Source: Toxorhynchites rutilus septentrionalis (taxonomy: Eukaryota; Arthropoda; Insecta; Diptera; Culicidae). Taken from it: a stretch of DNA of 64,000 bases. Under the pieces are notes generated by a model, which saw nothing but the letters and a program-made list of their open reading frames with translations, was not told the origin of the DNA and did no database searches. The translations under genes were made by a program, and so were the position numbers. Below, piece after piece: positions 1-11,930 of this stretch. Numbering within the stretch: the first letter of the stretch is position 1; the number at the start of each line of letters is the position of its first letter. The stretch spans positions 32,619,380-32,683,379 of the forward strand of contig NC_073744.1 in the NCBI RefSeq assembly GCF_029784135.1, in the 5' to 3' direction.

Positions 1-1010
1 TTCGTTTGCATAATTATTGATTGTATTTGTTTTATATAGTTTACATGGTCTCGGGACCAAGAACGCTATATTTTTTATATTTTTTCTTGAAAGCTGAGGT
101 TTTTTATATAACATATCCAAAATGTAGAGAGGCGTTTTTTTTGTTCTTGAGTTATGATTTTTCAAAGTTAACCGATGATACGAGAAATCACTTTACCCCT
201 TTTTTTCAAAAATTCATAACTTTTGAAGTACTGAACCGATTTCGATAATAGACATATCATATTAAAGGCAATAAACTAGTCTTCTTTAAAAAAAAATATT
301 ACACTTGCAAAAAATATTGAATTTCGTTTTCATAATCATTGATTGTATTTGTTTTTTATAGTTTACATGGTTTCGGGACCAAGAACTTTTTTCAAAAATT
401 CATTACTTTCGAACTACTGAGCCGATTTAAATTATCAATATATCAAATTGAAGCCAATAGGTTTGTATTCTTTAAAAAGATACTACAATTGCGTGAAAAT
501 TGAATTCTAGTTGCATAGATGTAGTATAGTCGCATAGGAATGTTGAACGAAAACTGAAAACATTTTAACTTTGAAAAATCATAACTCATAAACGAAAAAA
601 GGCACCTCTCTGATATCTGGATATGTTATGTAAAAAAACCTCAGCTTCCATGAAAAAATATAAAAAATACATATGGTGCCTTTGGTCCCGAAACCATGTA
701 AACTATGAATAGCAATTACAACCAATAACTACGAAAACATTTTTTCCCCCCATGTGTAATATTTTTCTTAACGAGAATAGTTCATTGGCTTTAATCTGAT
801 ATGCCGATCATCTGGATCGGTCCAGTAGTTCAAAAGTTATGAATTTTTGTCGTGGAAAAAAGGGTTAAAAATTGTTTTTCCAGACCATCGTTTAATTTAA
901 AAAAATCATAACTCAAGAACAAAAAATAACGTCCCTTTGGATATTTTGTGTAAAAATACCTCAGCTATGAATTTTTGAAAAAAGGAGAAAAAAATAATTT
1001 TTTGATTCAC
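1..1010. repeat. AT-rich foldback-type repeat, copy 1
   Basis: This AT-rich block reads partly as its own reverse complement. The stretch at about 40-180 (atggtctcgggaccaagaac, then the ttcataacttttgaa-type motif) returns inverted at about 555-700 (ggtcccgaaaccatgtaaac). A diverged copy with the same inverted layout lies at about 29335-30110. The short open frames here are low-complexity and have no family resemblance. It is most likely a dispersed non-coding repeat or foldback element. The window starts inside it, so the left end is unknown. Confidence 0.6.
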
Positions 1011-1499
1011 CCTAAAATGAAAATGGTCACCCTAATGAAAAAAATTGAAAAATACGGGTCCAGAAAGGTAAAGAACAAAATTATCACTTTTCACGAAAAT
1101 CTGAGAACCAGTATATCGGTTTGGCATGGAATGGCTGTATAACGGGTCGTTTATTTCTGTTTAGAAGCGCACTGTTTGTAACAGATCACGCGTACTGAGG
1201 ATATCTTGTCACTGTCACTGAATATGTTGCTTTGACGACCATTGCAACATTTCCGCTAAACGACGTGCAACAAAACATAAACCGACAGAACAAGTTCTTC
1301 ACTCTTTGCTGATACATAGTTTGTCAGAGTGTTTCGACCTGAAACTAGACCTTAAAACTGGCTTCTAACTCTTCTTTTTGTTGTTTCTTCGACCAAATGT
1401 TTCCAAATGATATATGTAAGGTTTCTGAATATGATTTTTCCTCACCCGTAATATGTTTTGCGTGTCATTTATTCTATGAACAGTTACACCTGGTTGATG
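1011..1499. other. Unannotated stretch
   Basis: No coding frame, RNA gene or clear repeat is seen here. It separates the foldback repeat from the mariner-type relic that begins with TA at 1500-1501. Confidence 0.4.
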
Positions 1500-1501
1500 T
1501 A

Positions 1502-2650
1502 CAGGGTGTTCAATAAGTGTGCGAATACAACTTTTCATCGTTGTGTAGGAGCGTACCATGTGCATTCTGTGTATTGGTATTGGTGTCAGGTTTAGCCTCA
1601 TATATGTAGGGTAACCGAAGCGCACGGTGTCGACTTGCTATCATTTGTGGTTTGTTTCCAGTGCACGATAAAGGAGTACCGCGACGTCGTAGTAATGTTT
1701 TTTTGCGAGAGATGAGCGAACGGGCGACATAATCCGGCGGTTGAAATCCCACGGGGTGAAGCGGAATTTCATCTATACCACCATCCGTTGGTACCGAGAG
1801 ACGGGCTCGGCCAAGAACCGCGCGAAATCCAAGCGGCCACGTTCGGCTATCAAGGTGCTGAGGGAGCGGGTTCGTCGAAAAATGAACCGCTCGATCTGGA
1901 AGATCACAGCTGACCTGGTTTTGTCGATCGGGCACACACACACGCCATCATGACGGCTGTACAAAGCCAAACTGTACTTCCGCGGCACGCAGGTCAGGAG
2001 TTCGTGTTTTCTGATGAGAAACCTTTTGTCTTGCAACGGCCGCACAATGTCCAAAATGCTCGGCTGTGGGTGCCGACGTTGACCACCTTCCCCCCGTCCA
2101 CATAAACATCCCGCGATTCCAGAGCGCCACATCGGTGATGGTTTGGGAAGCCTTATCCAGGAGTGGGAAGCTCCCACTGGTGTTTATCGAACAAAACGTG
2201 AAAATAAACGCCGCGTACTATAAGACCGAGGTTCTGGAGAAGGTTGTGATCCCGGCACTCCTAAACCTCTACGGGAAGGATCATTAGATCTTTAAACAGG
2301 ACGGCGCACCGGCCCTGACGGCGAATATCGTCCAAATGTGGTGTCAGGAGAATTTGACTGATTTTCTCGATAAGACTTTGTGCTCAGCTCCCTGGACTTT
2401 TATATATGGTCGTACATTCTGGCCAAGCAGAGCGAACATAAAGTAAGCACTATGGAAAAATTTTAGAAGCTAATTTCCAAGGTCTGGGATAAGACGCGTG
2501 CGATTCTTTTGAGAAACGTCTAAAGCTCGTCATACAGCACGAAAGGGTGGGGGTGTGCTTTAGGTGGTCCTTTATATAAAAATCACAGTCGTAGTCTTAA
2601 TTAAAATCAAAATCATTTGTCATTTACTTTTTGAAAAAAAAATTATGCAA
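1502..2650 (+). mobile_element. Decayed mariner/Tc1-type transposon (ITmD37D-like)
   Basis: The left end is a TA followed by CAGGGTGTTCAATAAGTGTG, the terminal inverted repeat typical of this mosquito mariner group. The + strand then carries broken transposase. A helix-turn-helix part at about 1710-1930 includes KSHGVKRNFIYTTIRWYRE and ends in a stop. A catalytic-core part at 2066-2287 includes SATSVMVWEALSRSGKLPLV. A third part at about 2290-2450 includes KQDGAPALTANIVQMWCQ. Stops, frame changes and a deletion separate these parts, so it is dead. The right terminal repeat is not clear; the end given is approximate. Confidence 0.75.
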
Positions 2651-2689
2651 ATGTTGGCGAATACGCTTGCGAATGCATAAAATTCAACT

Positions 2690-3200
2690 ATGCACCACCT
2701 TTTCGATTATTTTTGGCTGGTATCTCACCAATGATCCGTGAATTATTGTCTTTTCTAATTGTTCTTGGTTCAGACGTATAGGCAAGACACTTTCCGTAGA
2801 CCCCAAAAAAGTAGTCTAGAGGTATCAAATAATACGATGTAGACGACAAAATTACAGGTGCAAAAGTTAGAGTTGAATTCTCACAAAACTCGCCTCTCAA
2901 TTTGTTCATTGTTTCGCGTGCTCTGTGGAAAGTAACGCTGTCTTGTAGAAATAAAATATTGATCAGAACCAATGTTTGTATTTAGCGCAAAAAATGTCCG
3001 TAACCATCGACCGATATCGGATTTCACCTTTGAAAAAATACGAACCAATGATTCTGCCGCCTATAAACTGCTATTCATCGCACCAAATGCAACAACATTG
3101 TTTGTTGGCGAGACCATTTAGGAATGAGTTTCATCGCTGAACATAATAAAATGGTCTAAGTTTGCGAACGACATTTTTCAAGGACGGTTTTTTATAATGA
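2690..3200 (-). mobile_element. Transposase relic of a mariner/Tc1-like family
   Basis: On the minus strand, 2688-2972 reads FLQDSVTFHRARETMNKLRG and then YYLIPLDYFFGVYGKCLAYT. These correspond to the FQQDGA...HTAR and LTPLDYFLWGYVKSLVY motifs of a widespread insect Tc1/mariner-like transposase. Further upstream on the same strand (about 3000-3190) NGLANKQCCCIWCDE resembles the preceding core region, in another frame. No intact frame or terminal repeats are seen. It lies head-on to the ITmD37D relic. Confidence 0.65.
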
Positions 3201-4330
3201 AATTATACATTATTCTTATTACCAGTTACAAAGAACGTAGTTCGACAATAACCGTCCTATCACTCGTTCGTCACAGATTTGATTACAACCCCCGCAAAAA
3301 AACAACGATCTTGAAATGTTAACGAGACTACAATCAAAACAAAGAGGAACATTCCTGTGTTTTTACCCGTGACAATGAGACCGATGCAAACTTTCTCGGT
3401 GCACGATAAATTCGTTCGCGACGAGAGAGGACACTGATCGCGACAAATTTAAACTCGCGACAAAAGCAATGCTTTGATATTGAATACCGACGGCGGGTTG
3501 TTAGCCCTATGAACTAGAAACGATGTTCGGTCGAGTAATCAACTGGTATCCTTTATTCGCTTGCTCAATTTTATCATAATTTTGCTGGCTTGTAATTTTC
3601 CCTCGTCGATCAGAGAAATTTCTGAGAACAGACAATAGTAACCACTACGCCACAGAAACACATACATTACATAATTTCTATGAAACTTGAGAAGATAAAA
3701 ATTTGCACCGCGGCTTAGAAAAATGTTTTCATCGTTGTGGGTGTTGGCACTCCCTTTCAGCATGAATCCAACCATTCTTACCCAATAGCAGCTTCTCGCA
3801 ATTCAGTTATCCAACTAGCGTGTCACTATTTTACACTTCTTTACCAAGCGTAACACCAATAGTGCGACTAACGTTTTCACCGGAATACGTCCGACGACCA
3901 CGGTTTTACTTTTCTGTCTGTCTGTCCTTCCCAAGGATAGGCCCCGACGGAGAAGTGATCGATTTTCTTTCTCCCCTCACCCATACACCATGGCGCTGCA
4001 CATATAGATCATACAAGCACGCATACACATACACACGATGACGTCACTCCGGTTCGCTCTGAGCGCGCAAGGATGCTGGATTCACTTCGCTGGTACCATC
4101 ATTCTCCTGGAAGCGGGATAACAGCGGACTGCGTGAGCTTACTTCACACAAAAACCACGTGCTCGGTAGTGAGTCATCGGTATAGACGAAACGGTGGGTG
4201 ACGGGTGGAATGCCGGTAGCTTATTGTATTCGGTAAAATTATGATTAGAATTGCCTGCGTGTCTATTCTAATTGCATCATCTTCGGGTGTTTTATTTTAT
4301 GCGCCTGGTTTGTATTGTTCTATCCTTTTT
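3201..4330. other. Unannotated stretch
   Basis: No supported gene. Short open frames on both strands (for example 3539-3775 minus, 3820-4041 plus) lack recognisable domains, splice context or codon structure. Dinucleotide-like CATACACA tracts occur around 3980-4035. Confidence 0.35.
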
Positions 4331-4456
4331 TAACCCTTTCCCGTACAACATCGAGTCTCACTCGTGGGTACTTGAATAACATAGGGCGCTAGAACGCTCA
4401 GCAGAGTAGTGAAATCACTTGATGTGTGACGTATCAAACAATACGGGAAGGGGTGA
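4331..4456. repeat. Small MITE with AACCCTTTCCCGTAC-type ends
   Basis: The left end TTAACCCTTTCCCGTACAAC and the right end ACGGGAAGGGGTGAA are imperfect inverted repeats about 125 bp apart. A related, longer copy occurs at about 50420-50586 (TTAACCCCCCACGTACAGCA and TACGGCAAGGGGTTCA). A TTAA-like flank suggests piggyBac-type target choice, but a clean target duplication is not visible. Confidence 0.4.
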
Positions 4457-5559
4457 ATGTTATTACTTTGTCGACATCGACTCATAAATATAAACTTTTC
4501 ACTATGCCGGATGTTTGCTTGAGTTACACTAACGGCAAAGGATGCACGCTATTCAACATAGTATTTCTTTCGAGGCTTGTCCAAAATCGTTAATGAATAT
4601 ACCTAAAAGTATTTCATAACGATGCATACGATGAAATTGTGAGAAAAAAACAGTTCATTGAGTGTTGTAAATCACGGAACAGTCTTTTAATAAGAACGTT
4701 ACCAAAATATTCCTTTCTATTTCGTATCATATTAATTTACACATATGACATGTGTGGATTATCACATTATTTTCATGAAAGAAAGGTTATGTTAAATTTG
4801 CCATACGCATTATTTACAATTTCAGCACGAATATTTAACTTACGGTCAGCTCGTACCATTTTATTTTTCGATTTCTTCGATAATGCCATCCGTTTTGACG
4901 TGCAAGAGCGATCCAGGTGTAAATAAACGTTTTCCTAGTCATACAGGAAACAGTGAAATGAACGATCAGACTTATATATTCACTAGCGGTTTTTCGCATT
5001 TAACCCTTTCCCTAGTTACAACGAGACTGATTCGTGATTCATATTTTGGTCCAACCATTAGTATTACGAACCGGGCTCGTGAACAGATAGATCTCGAGCC
5101 AGACACATGAACACAGATGTTCGGGCCAACATAAACATCACGAGGTTGGTAAATGACTGGCCTAAGCGTACCCTCGATACTTCGCGTACCTGCAGGCATG
5201 AAATAGACTTCATTCGTAGTCCTAGCTTCTTGTCCAGTAACTCCTGTCCCTACCTCCCCGCGGGCCAGCTTGGGTACGAGTAACTACAGTGAAGATAGAG
5301 TAACCAACCACGGTGGGTTCCTGGTCATATGCTGACAGGGAAGGGGGCCTATCCGAGCGTCTGTTCCTCATGTCAGGAGCAGCTGATCACTGTCCTCGTG
5401 CCAGCGGGGCGTCTAAATAGAGCTGTGCACGATAGTCCTTCGGCGAGTCAGGGAGTTGGTACAGCCTCTACAAGCCATCCGTAAAAATGAAATGCACAGG
5501 AAAATTCACGATGAAATTCGAGACAAGACACTCGGACAAGACTCACGCAAAGAACGCGG
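4457..5559. other. Unannotated stretch
   Basis: No gene can be supported. At about 5000 there is another TTAACCCTTTCCC motif like the MITE end at 4331, probably a fragment of the same repeat family. From about 5440 the sequence resembles the 5' part of the non-LTR element that follows. Confidence 0.35.
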
Positions 5560-6102
5560 CCTAGAGATTGGAATCTCGGAACATGGAACTGCAAGTTTCT
5601 CAACTTTCTAGCGAGCAACCGATTTCTTTCTGAAATATTAAGTACCCGCAATTTCAGCATCGTAGCGCTGCTGGAGGCGTTCTGGAAAGGTTCGACGGTG
5701 CGCTCGTTTCAAGGTGGTTATACCATCTACCAGAGCTGCGGCAACACACACGAGCTGGATACAGCTTTCATCGTGATGGGGGAGATGCAGAAACGGGTGA
5801 TTGGCTGGTGACCGATCAACGAATGAATGTGCAGACTGAGGATGCGAGGTCACTTCTTCAGCATCAGCATCAACGTCCGCAGCCCCATTTACCTAGCACA
5901 AATGACGATAAAGAAGAATTCTACGCGCAACTAGAGATGACTACGATCGCTGTCCAAAACACGCCACGGTGATTTGAACGCTCAGATAGGCCAAGAGAAG
6001 AAGTTCAGACCGATAATCGGTAGGTTCAGCACCCATCCGCGAAACAACGAAAACGGTCGAAGACTTCGCGACTTCGCTATCTCCAAGAACATGGTCATAC
6101 GT

Positions 6103-6855
6103 GGCTCGCAGCAAACAATCTTTGTGATTGTGGCGATGGCTACCACGACATCGAGCATGTTGTCTGGTCGTGTATCCGGTTCCATGCTGCTCGCTCTCAG
6201 CTCTCTAGAGCACTGAGAGCAAAAGGCAGACAATCGGATATCCCCGTCCGGGATATCTTAGGTAGCCGGAATCCTGATCTTCTGCTTCATCTATACCTGT
6301 TCCTCAGAAACGCCGATGTCAACGTTTAATGATGTTTCCTTCGTTGTGTCCCCGTTTCATATACCTCCTATCCGATCGATAAACTTTTACTTAGTCGCGG
6401 CAATACATACACACACTCTTTACAGATGCACGGGCCAAAGGTTGTGCAGTCCACTGATCATTCAACAAGAGCCAAAGGTTGTACCGCTCATGACAACTCT
6501 ACACGAACTGATGATTGCGCCGGCTAGTGACCATTCTATCCTGGATTCCTCGAGTCGAGAAAGACGCACCACGCTAGATATGGGGTACAGACTAGGGAGC
6601 GTTGCTGATTAATGGTCAGCTGCATCCCAATAGGAAGTAGCCCGTGTCGGGCACACGTATAGAGCATCGAAGACTGCAACATATCAATTATGAGAACACT
6701 TGTAATACTAACCTCGAGCCAACCGCGAGTAATCGGTTACATATTACTAACATAGTTGTAAGACAAAAATTGTCAAAATATTGGACTCCCGGCCCCGTCA
6801 GGCTAACGCCACATGTGCCTTAATAAAAAATATATTTTGGAAAAAAAAAAAAAAA
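6103..6855 (+). mobile_element. 5'-truncated LINE 3' end inserted in the older LINE
   Basis: The insert is bounded by a 12-bp direct repeat, ATGGTCATACGT, at 6091-6102 and 6856-6867, and ends in a poly(A) run at about 6839-6856. It encodes the last part of a LINE ORF2: C-D-C-G...H-D-I-E-H...C zinc-type motif from 6123, then a short tail ending at the stop 6327-6329. A ~500-bp 3' untranslated region follows. Truncation at the 5' end, poly(A) and target duplication are the signature of target-primed reverse transcription. Across the insert the host LINE reading continues (ISKNMVIR-STFFQHS). Confidence 0.85.
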
Positions 6856-8015
6856 ATGGTCATACGTAGCACCTTCTTCCAGCACAGCCTTCGATACCGT
6901 TACACCTGGAGATCAGCAAACAGAAACTGTCAGTCGTCAATAACATAAGACACCAGCGCTCATCACGGTATCACCTACGACGATTGCAGGAGCCGGACGT
7001 CGCTGCAACATACTCCCAGCGTCATGAAGTTATCGGGGGTAAACGAATTGGATGCTGCTCCCCTCGATGAATGCTTGAACACTTTGAAAGCAACAATTAG
7101 CAACACAGCAGAGACCGCCATCGGGTATGAACAACGAGGACAACGGAATGAATGGTTTGACGACGAGTGCCGAGCGCTCCTGAACGAGAAGGAGCGGCTC
7201 GACAAAACGCGGAACGATACAGTTCTTCAAGAAACTAAACGCCTCACACAAAGGGTTTGTGCCGCGGGCCAAAATGTGCAGGAAAAAGAAAGGAGGCATC
7301 TTGACGAACGAGTGCGAAGTGATCGGAAGGCAGCACTACGATGAACACCTGAACAGCGCGCAGGCAGGAATACCACCCCCGACGATGGTGAAGTTAAGGA
7401 GGCCATTAATCAGTTAAAGAACCACAAAGTAGCTGGTAAGGACGGCCTTGCAGCGGAGCTCTTTAATAGAGGTCCGGGAAAACTTGTAAAGTGTATGCAT
7501 CCTGACTATCAGGATCTGAGACACAGAAAAGCTACCGGAGGAGGAGAAGGACGGGGTAATCTATATTTTCTATCAAGCTAGATTGTGGGAACTACCGAGC
7601 AATCAAGATCCTGAATGGTGTCTCGGATCCTATGTCGTCACCTATCGCCAATAGTAAGTAGGTTGTTCGACAACGGATAAAATTTTTACACTGTGGCAGC
7701 AGAAGTGCCGCGAGTGTCAGGTCCTTACGCACACAATCTTCGTCGATTTGAAGGCCGCATAAAAACCAAGGGCGGACACGACTATCCCCAGAAGCCCAGT
7801 GCGGATTTCGGTGATCTGTCTGTTCTTCAGCGTGGCGCTGGAAGGTGTTTTCAACATGCGGGGCACGATTTTCAACAAGTTTAGTCAGTTTACTGCTTCA
7901 CCGTCGACGTGGACGTCATCGGAAGAACACATACGATGGTAGCGGACTTGTATACCCGACGAAGCAGGGCTGATTGGGCTTGGGATCAATGCGTCTAAGA
8001 CAAAATACATGCTAG

Positions 8016-8430
8016 CAGGATTTCTTTTTGGTATACCCAAAGTTAATTTTCAGCACATGTTGTGGCATCCTAATTTATTACATTTAATGAGCTGAAAAAT
8101 AACAGAAAATGTTCTACTCTCCATGTACTTCCATGAAACAGCGCCGGCAGCTATATGGATAGCGTGGTCGTGTGAAATATCTTTGCATTCCGACCGGCCT
8201 TGGTTCGAACCCCATTGACGTCGGATGGACTTTTTTTGGCACAATCCCAAATGAAATGAGAAAAGATGATGAAAGAAAGAGATGTCTGCTCGCATACATA
8301 CAAACCATTTTTAAGCTTTTAAAACAGCTCATTTTTTGCGCATTTGACCCTCCAGAACACGAAATGGCATCATTTCTGCCAAAGATGAAATATTTTCTGC
8401 CAACACTAGGTTGGGTGTAGTAGTGTTTTG
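8016..8430 (+). mobile_element. Insertion with tRNA-like SINE promoter
   Basis: The host LINE frame stops near 8010 (SKTKYMLAG) and resumes near 8440 (DELKVVEQFFVL), so about 400 bp is foreign. Inside is a B-box-like GGTTCGAACCCC at about 8200-8211, and about 50 bp upstream TGGATAGCGTGG looks like an A box. This is the layout of a tRNA-derived SINE head. The tail and a target duplication are not clear. Confidence 0.5.
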
Positions 8431-8710
8431 ATCGACGGCGACGAGCTCAAAGTGGTGGAGCAATTTTTTGTCTTGGCTCGTTGATAACACCGATAACAAC
8501 AACAGCCGTGAAACTCGAAGACACACAGTCAATGGACGTTGTGCCTTCGGCTCCGTAAATCCTTAAGGTTCAACAAATAATCGACCCCGTACGAAGAGTA
8601 CCATGTACAAATCCCTAATTTGACCGGTTGTTCTCTATGGGCACGAAGCATGGACGATGCTCGAAGAGGATTCACAAGCATTTGGTGTTTTCGAATTAGC
8701 GTAGGCGCCG

Positions 8711-9391
8711 TTATTCAATAGTCGCATCTCATACTAAGAGTTGCAGATTGAAGTCTTTGGTACAAACTAAAAAAATTTTGTAACGCAGATCAGTCGGTGT
8801 TATGTTTATTAGAATGTTCACATCGTAAGTCTGGAAAATTGAAACAGTTGTCTGGGTATTTTACAAGTATCAAAGACAAATCACCCAGAATTGTTCTTGG
8901 TAGAGGACCAATTCTTGTGCGTCAATACTAAAGGATGGCTGCCCAAGATCAAATTTTCTGGAAATGAATTATTCACTTGGCAACGGTCCGCAGACCGACT
9001 AGTTGAAGATAAATGACAATGCTGTGGATGAAGAAAATACATATCATTCCATTTATCCTCGGTGGGAGATGTATTGGTTGGAATATGATGAGCTGAATGA
9101 GCAATAATATTAATTCTAGGTATCATCGGCGTCATTATATGTCCTCATTCTCTATACCATAATATTCCGTCAAGGTTCTCCCCTCGCGTCAACAATGCCA
9201 GACGCTAGTGGTTGATGTCATGCCGCCTAGATATGATGCAATACTTTCATTGCAAATACAACTTCTCTTTCTCGGCGCACAATTTTGGCTGGAGAAGAAA
9301 AAAAAGCTTTCGTCGAAAAGGTTCACCTCCAAATGTCCTTTTGTCGCGCGTTCAGCATAAACGCGACCGGCATAGCACGTAATAGGGTAAC
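8711..9391. other. Unannotated stretch
   Basis: No supported gene. Open frames such as 8881-9135 (minus) and 9189-9410 (minus) have no recognisable motif. Confidence 0.35.
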
Positions 9392-10120
9392 ACGGGGTGA
9401 TTTGGACCACCCCTTTATCTCAAAAAGTACATCTCCTTTTACTGATGAACCGTATGTACCTAACGAAAAAAAAAAATGGTAATATTAGACAGGTGGAAGG
9501 AAACGGCAGCATGAACACAACAAGAACTTCGATTGTCAAATTATGTGAGTTTTCCTATCGTGGTTTTAAGGTTTTTCCCGCTGATTAAACAAACTATTCG
9601 TGTATGCAGTAAAGTTCTGTTCGCCTACAGAAGAGGAGCAATTTGATGTAGCGAAACTGTATGTTTGATAACAATAAATTAAATTAATCGCATTTTAATT
9701 TTTGCATGCACATGAACCAGTTTCTGTGGGATGAATTGGCCCTACAGGTTTGAGGCTTTTCTTTGGTCTAATTTATTCCAGATGCCGCTGAATTACAAAA
9801 AAGGATGGGCAGACAACATTGGAAGAAGGAGGAGCTTAAAAGAGCAACGCAGGTCATCAAAACCGGATTTCTTTGACCAAACATCGAAAGTGTTTGAACA
9901 TGCCCGAACAACCGTGAAAAGATCCATGCCGAATTCGAGATGGCCTCAATCCAATTTTTCTGGTCTGGCCAAGATCCTAGATCCTAGATCCTAGAACACT
10001 GTTACTGATTGAAACATTATCACAATATACTTTACGTAAACATAAGTATGTTTTTTTCGATGAAACACACACTGGACCAAATTACCCCACAGACGGTCCA
10101 ATTTACTCCGCATCAAATTT
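9392..10120 (+). mobile_element. Possible pogo/jerky-like transposon relic
   Basis: The outer parts carry imperfect inverted motifs: GGGGTGATTTGGACC at about 9394-9408 and the complement of GGTCCAATTTACTCC/GGACCAAATTACCCC near 10072-10112. Between them, a short + strand reading at 9780-9850 begins MPLNYKKG and, after a frame change, gives KKEELKRATQVIKTG. This is the start of a psq/CENP-B-type helix-turn-helix. A tandem AGATCCT unit occurs at about 9972-9993. The call rests on weak motifs only. Confidence 0.35.
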
Positions 10121-11569
10121 TAATGTCCAAAAATCATCTCTTTTATTTTATGATATATTTGGTAATTTGAAGCTTGATATAATGATTAAACATTATTGAT
10201 TGAGAAAAAACAAGTGTAGCTCAGTATACAATGTGACATTTTTTATTTAAACCGTATTGGTTTGAAAATATTAGGCGATTTGCTTAGGGGGTCCGAATTT
10301 CCCCCCTTTCCCCTACTTTCTTCAGTCTTCTTGTCACATTCTACTACACGTGACTGTTCGGCCCATTGAGAACAATTGAGAACATAATATCGGTGGGCGA
10401 GACTCACAGGTCGAGACGAGCCTCCAGCGAACTGCAAAAAAGTGGATGAGGTGTTGCATAAACGTGATCAAACACATAAACCGTATATAAATAAATCCGT
10501 GGAATGAAAATGAGGGAAAAATAATTCCACACACACTCTCGAGAAACTTTAAATATAGATCCTAACACACAAAAAAAACACAGAATTTGATTTGTGCATA
10601 GGCTTAATCCGTCGGTAATGGTGGTGTCGACCAATGCCAAGAAACCCGTGTTTTCATTGCACAAATATCGGCGCCTACATTTTGTTTGCTTATTTATTCA
10701 CTCGAAGTCACACCACACTGTGCACGTGTCGTATATCTCGCACATTTTCCTAACTTGGAAGTGGTCCTAATTGTCTTGAAAACTTGTCAACCCATGCGTT
10801 ACGTTCCACCGGGAACACGAAAGTCAATTGCCTGTCAGTCCGAGACGTGTTTTGCATACATTCGGATGGAGGCATCCAACGGGGACGGTCCTCAATCAGC
10901 AGAAAAAGAAACACAGAATGTACTTCCTTGGCCTTTTCACATGTTTATGCTGACTCGCTTGTGCACATACTTTTTAATCCACTTTTTTCCGCTTCTGCAA
11001 CACGTTTTTACGATGTACGTAAACCAACACACCGACAAGGGACGAGCCCCCTAATTTTATTTATAAGCATGCATCGCTGAGGCAGACGAGAAATACCGGT
11101 CGCTAACAGTGGAATGATATGTATTTCTGGCGAAGAGAGTGAGAATTGGTAGATAAAAGGCGCAAATTGTGAAATTATATAGAATTTCATCACCGACCAT
11201 GGCTTTTTCACTTCCAGGACGACGAAATTATTTGCTGTTTTGCAGCAAATGTGCTAACATAACCTGCCGGAACAAACTGTTTTTTTTCAGTAGAACAACC
11301 ATTATTTTTTAGGATAAACGCATTACAAATATGGTATCTTATTTGTGAAAATTAGAGTCAAATGGTTGGATTTTTTTATTGAATTATATCTGTTAATATA
11401 TTAATTAAATCTGGCATTTGAATAGCTCTTGTGGGAAAATCATATCCACTGTTCGTCGTATCTTCACCGAATTTGAATAGTCAAAATCGTTTCCGGATTT
11501 TGAGGATTTTGTCCACAAAGTTAATATCCAGCGAACTAATGGATTGTTTCATTATCTGGGCAACTTTGC
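10121..11569. other. Unannotated stretch
   Basis: No gene can be supported. The longest open frames (10686-11054 plus and 10784-11080 plus, overlapping in two frames) lack domains, and neither shows a splice-supported extension. Confidence 0.35.
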
Positions 11570-11815
11570 TGTGCGTGCATGACAAATGAGAATGATCCAA
11601 CAAGCCGTGGGAGTGATCCAAAGGCAATTAAACTGGGTGCCGTACGAGCTGACGTCGTAAGATGTTAAATACCATTTGATTGCTTGTTAACCACAGAATG
11701 TTTCTGGACCAGTGTAGCGAGATCTTGAGGCACATCTTGCGAGTGCATCTGCTTTTTCATTCTCCTCTATACCGCAACCAGGAATCCAGTACAGTTTACC
11801 GAACTTATCTGACTT
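11570..11815 (-). mobile_element. LINE RNase H-like relic
   Basis: The minus strand reads KLYWIPGCGIEENEKADALA followed by TGPETFCG. These match the WVPGHSGIxGNEKADELA and GPEPFCG signatures of the RNase H domain in Jockey/R1-related LINEs. Flanking stops and frame changes show a fragment. The rest of the element is not recognised. Confidence 0.6.
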
Positions 11816-11856
11816 ATCTTTCTGTAAAAGGCCAATGCATTTCCAGATGGTGATCT

Positions 11857-11930
11857 ACTTCTTGTTCTTCTCTTCTTCTTCTTCTTCTTCTTCTCTTCTT
11901 CTTCTTCTTCTTCTCTTCGTCTTCTTCTAC
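11857..11930. repeat. CTT-type microsatellite
   Basis: Interrupted (CTT)n/(TTC)n array, pyrimidine-only over most of its length. Confidence 0.9.

Larger units (their letters stand above)
5560..8710 (+). mobile_element. Decayed non-LTR retrotransposon (endonuclease and RT remnants)
   Basis: Fragments of one LINE ORF2 can be followed on the + strand. The endonuclease part is at about 5575-5870 (TAFIVMGEMQKRVIGW) and about 5970-6100 (FRPIIGRFSTHPRNNENGRR). It resumes after an insertion at about 6868 (STFFQHSLRYRYTW) and continues as DECRALLNEKERLDKTRND (about 7160-7220). RT remnants follow: EAINQLKNHKVAGKDGLAAE (about 7400-7460), then IFVDFK-like text near 7740, and the C-terminal VLYGHEAWTMLEEDSQAFGV at about 8630-8690. 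Many stops and frameshifts show that it is old. A second LINE tail and a SINE-like piece interrupt it. Confidence 0.75.

Noticed and set aside
10686..11080. Two overlapping + strand frames as a gene
   Set aside because: Two frames are open over the same bases, with no motif, no splice support and no neighbour logic.
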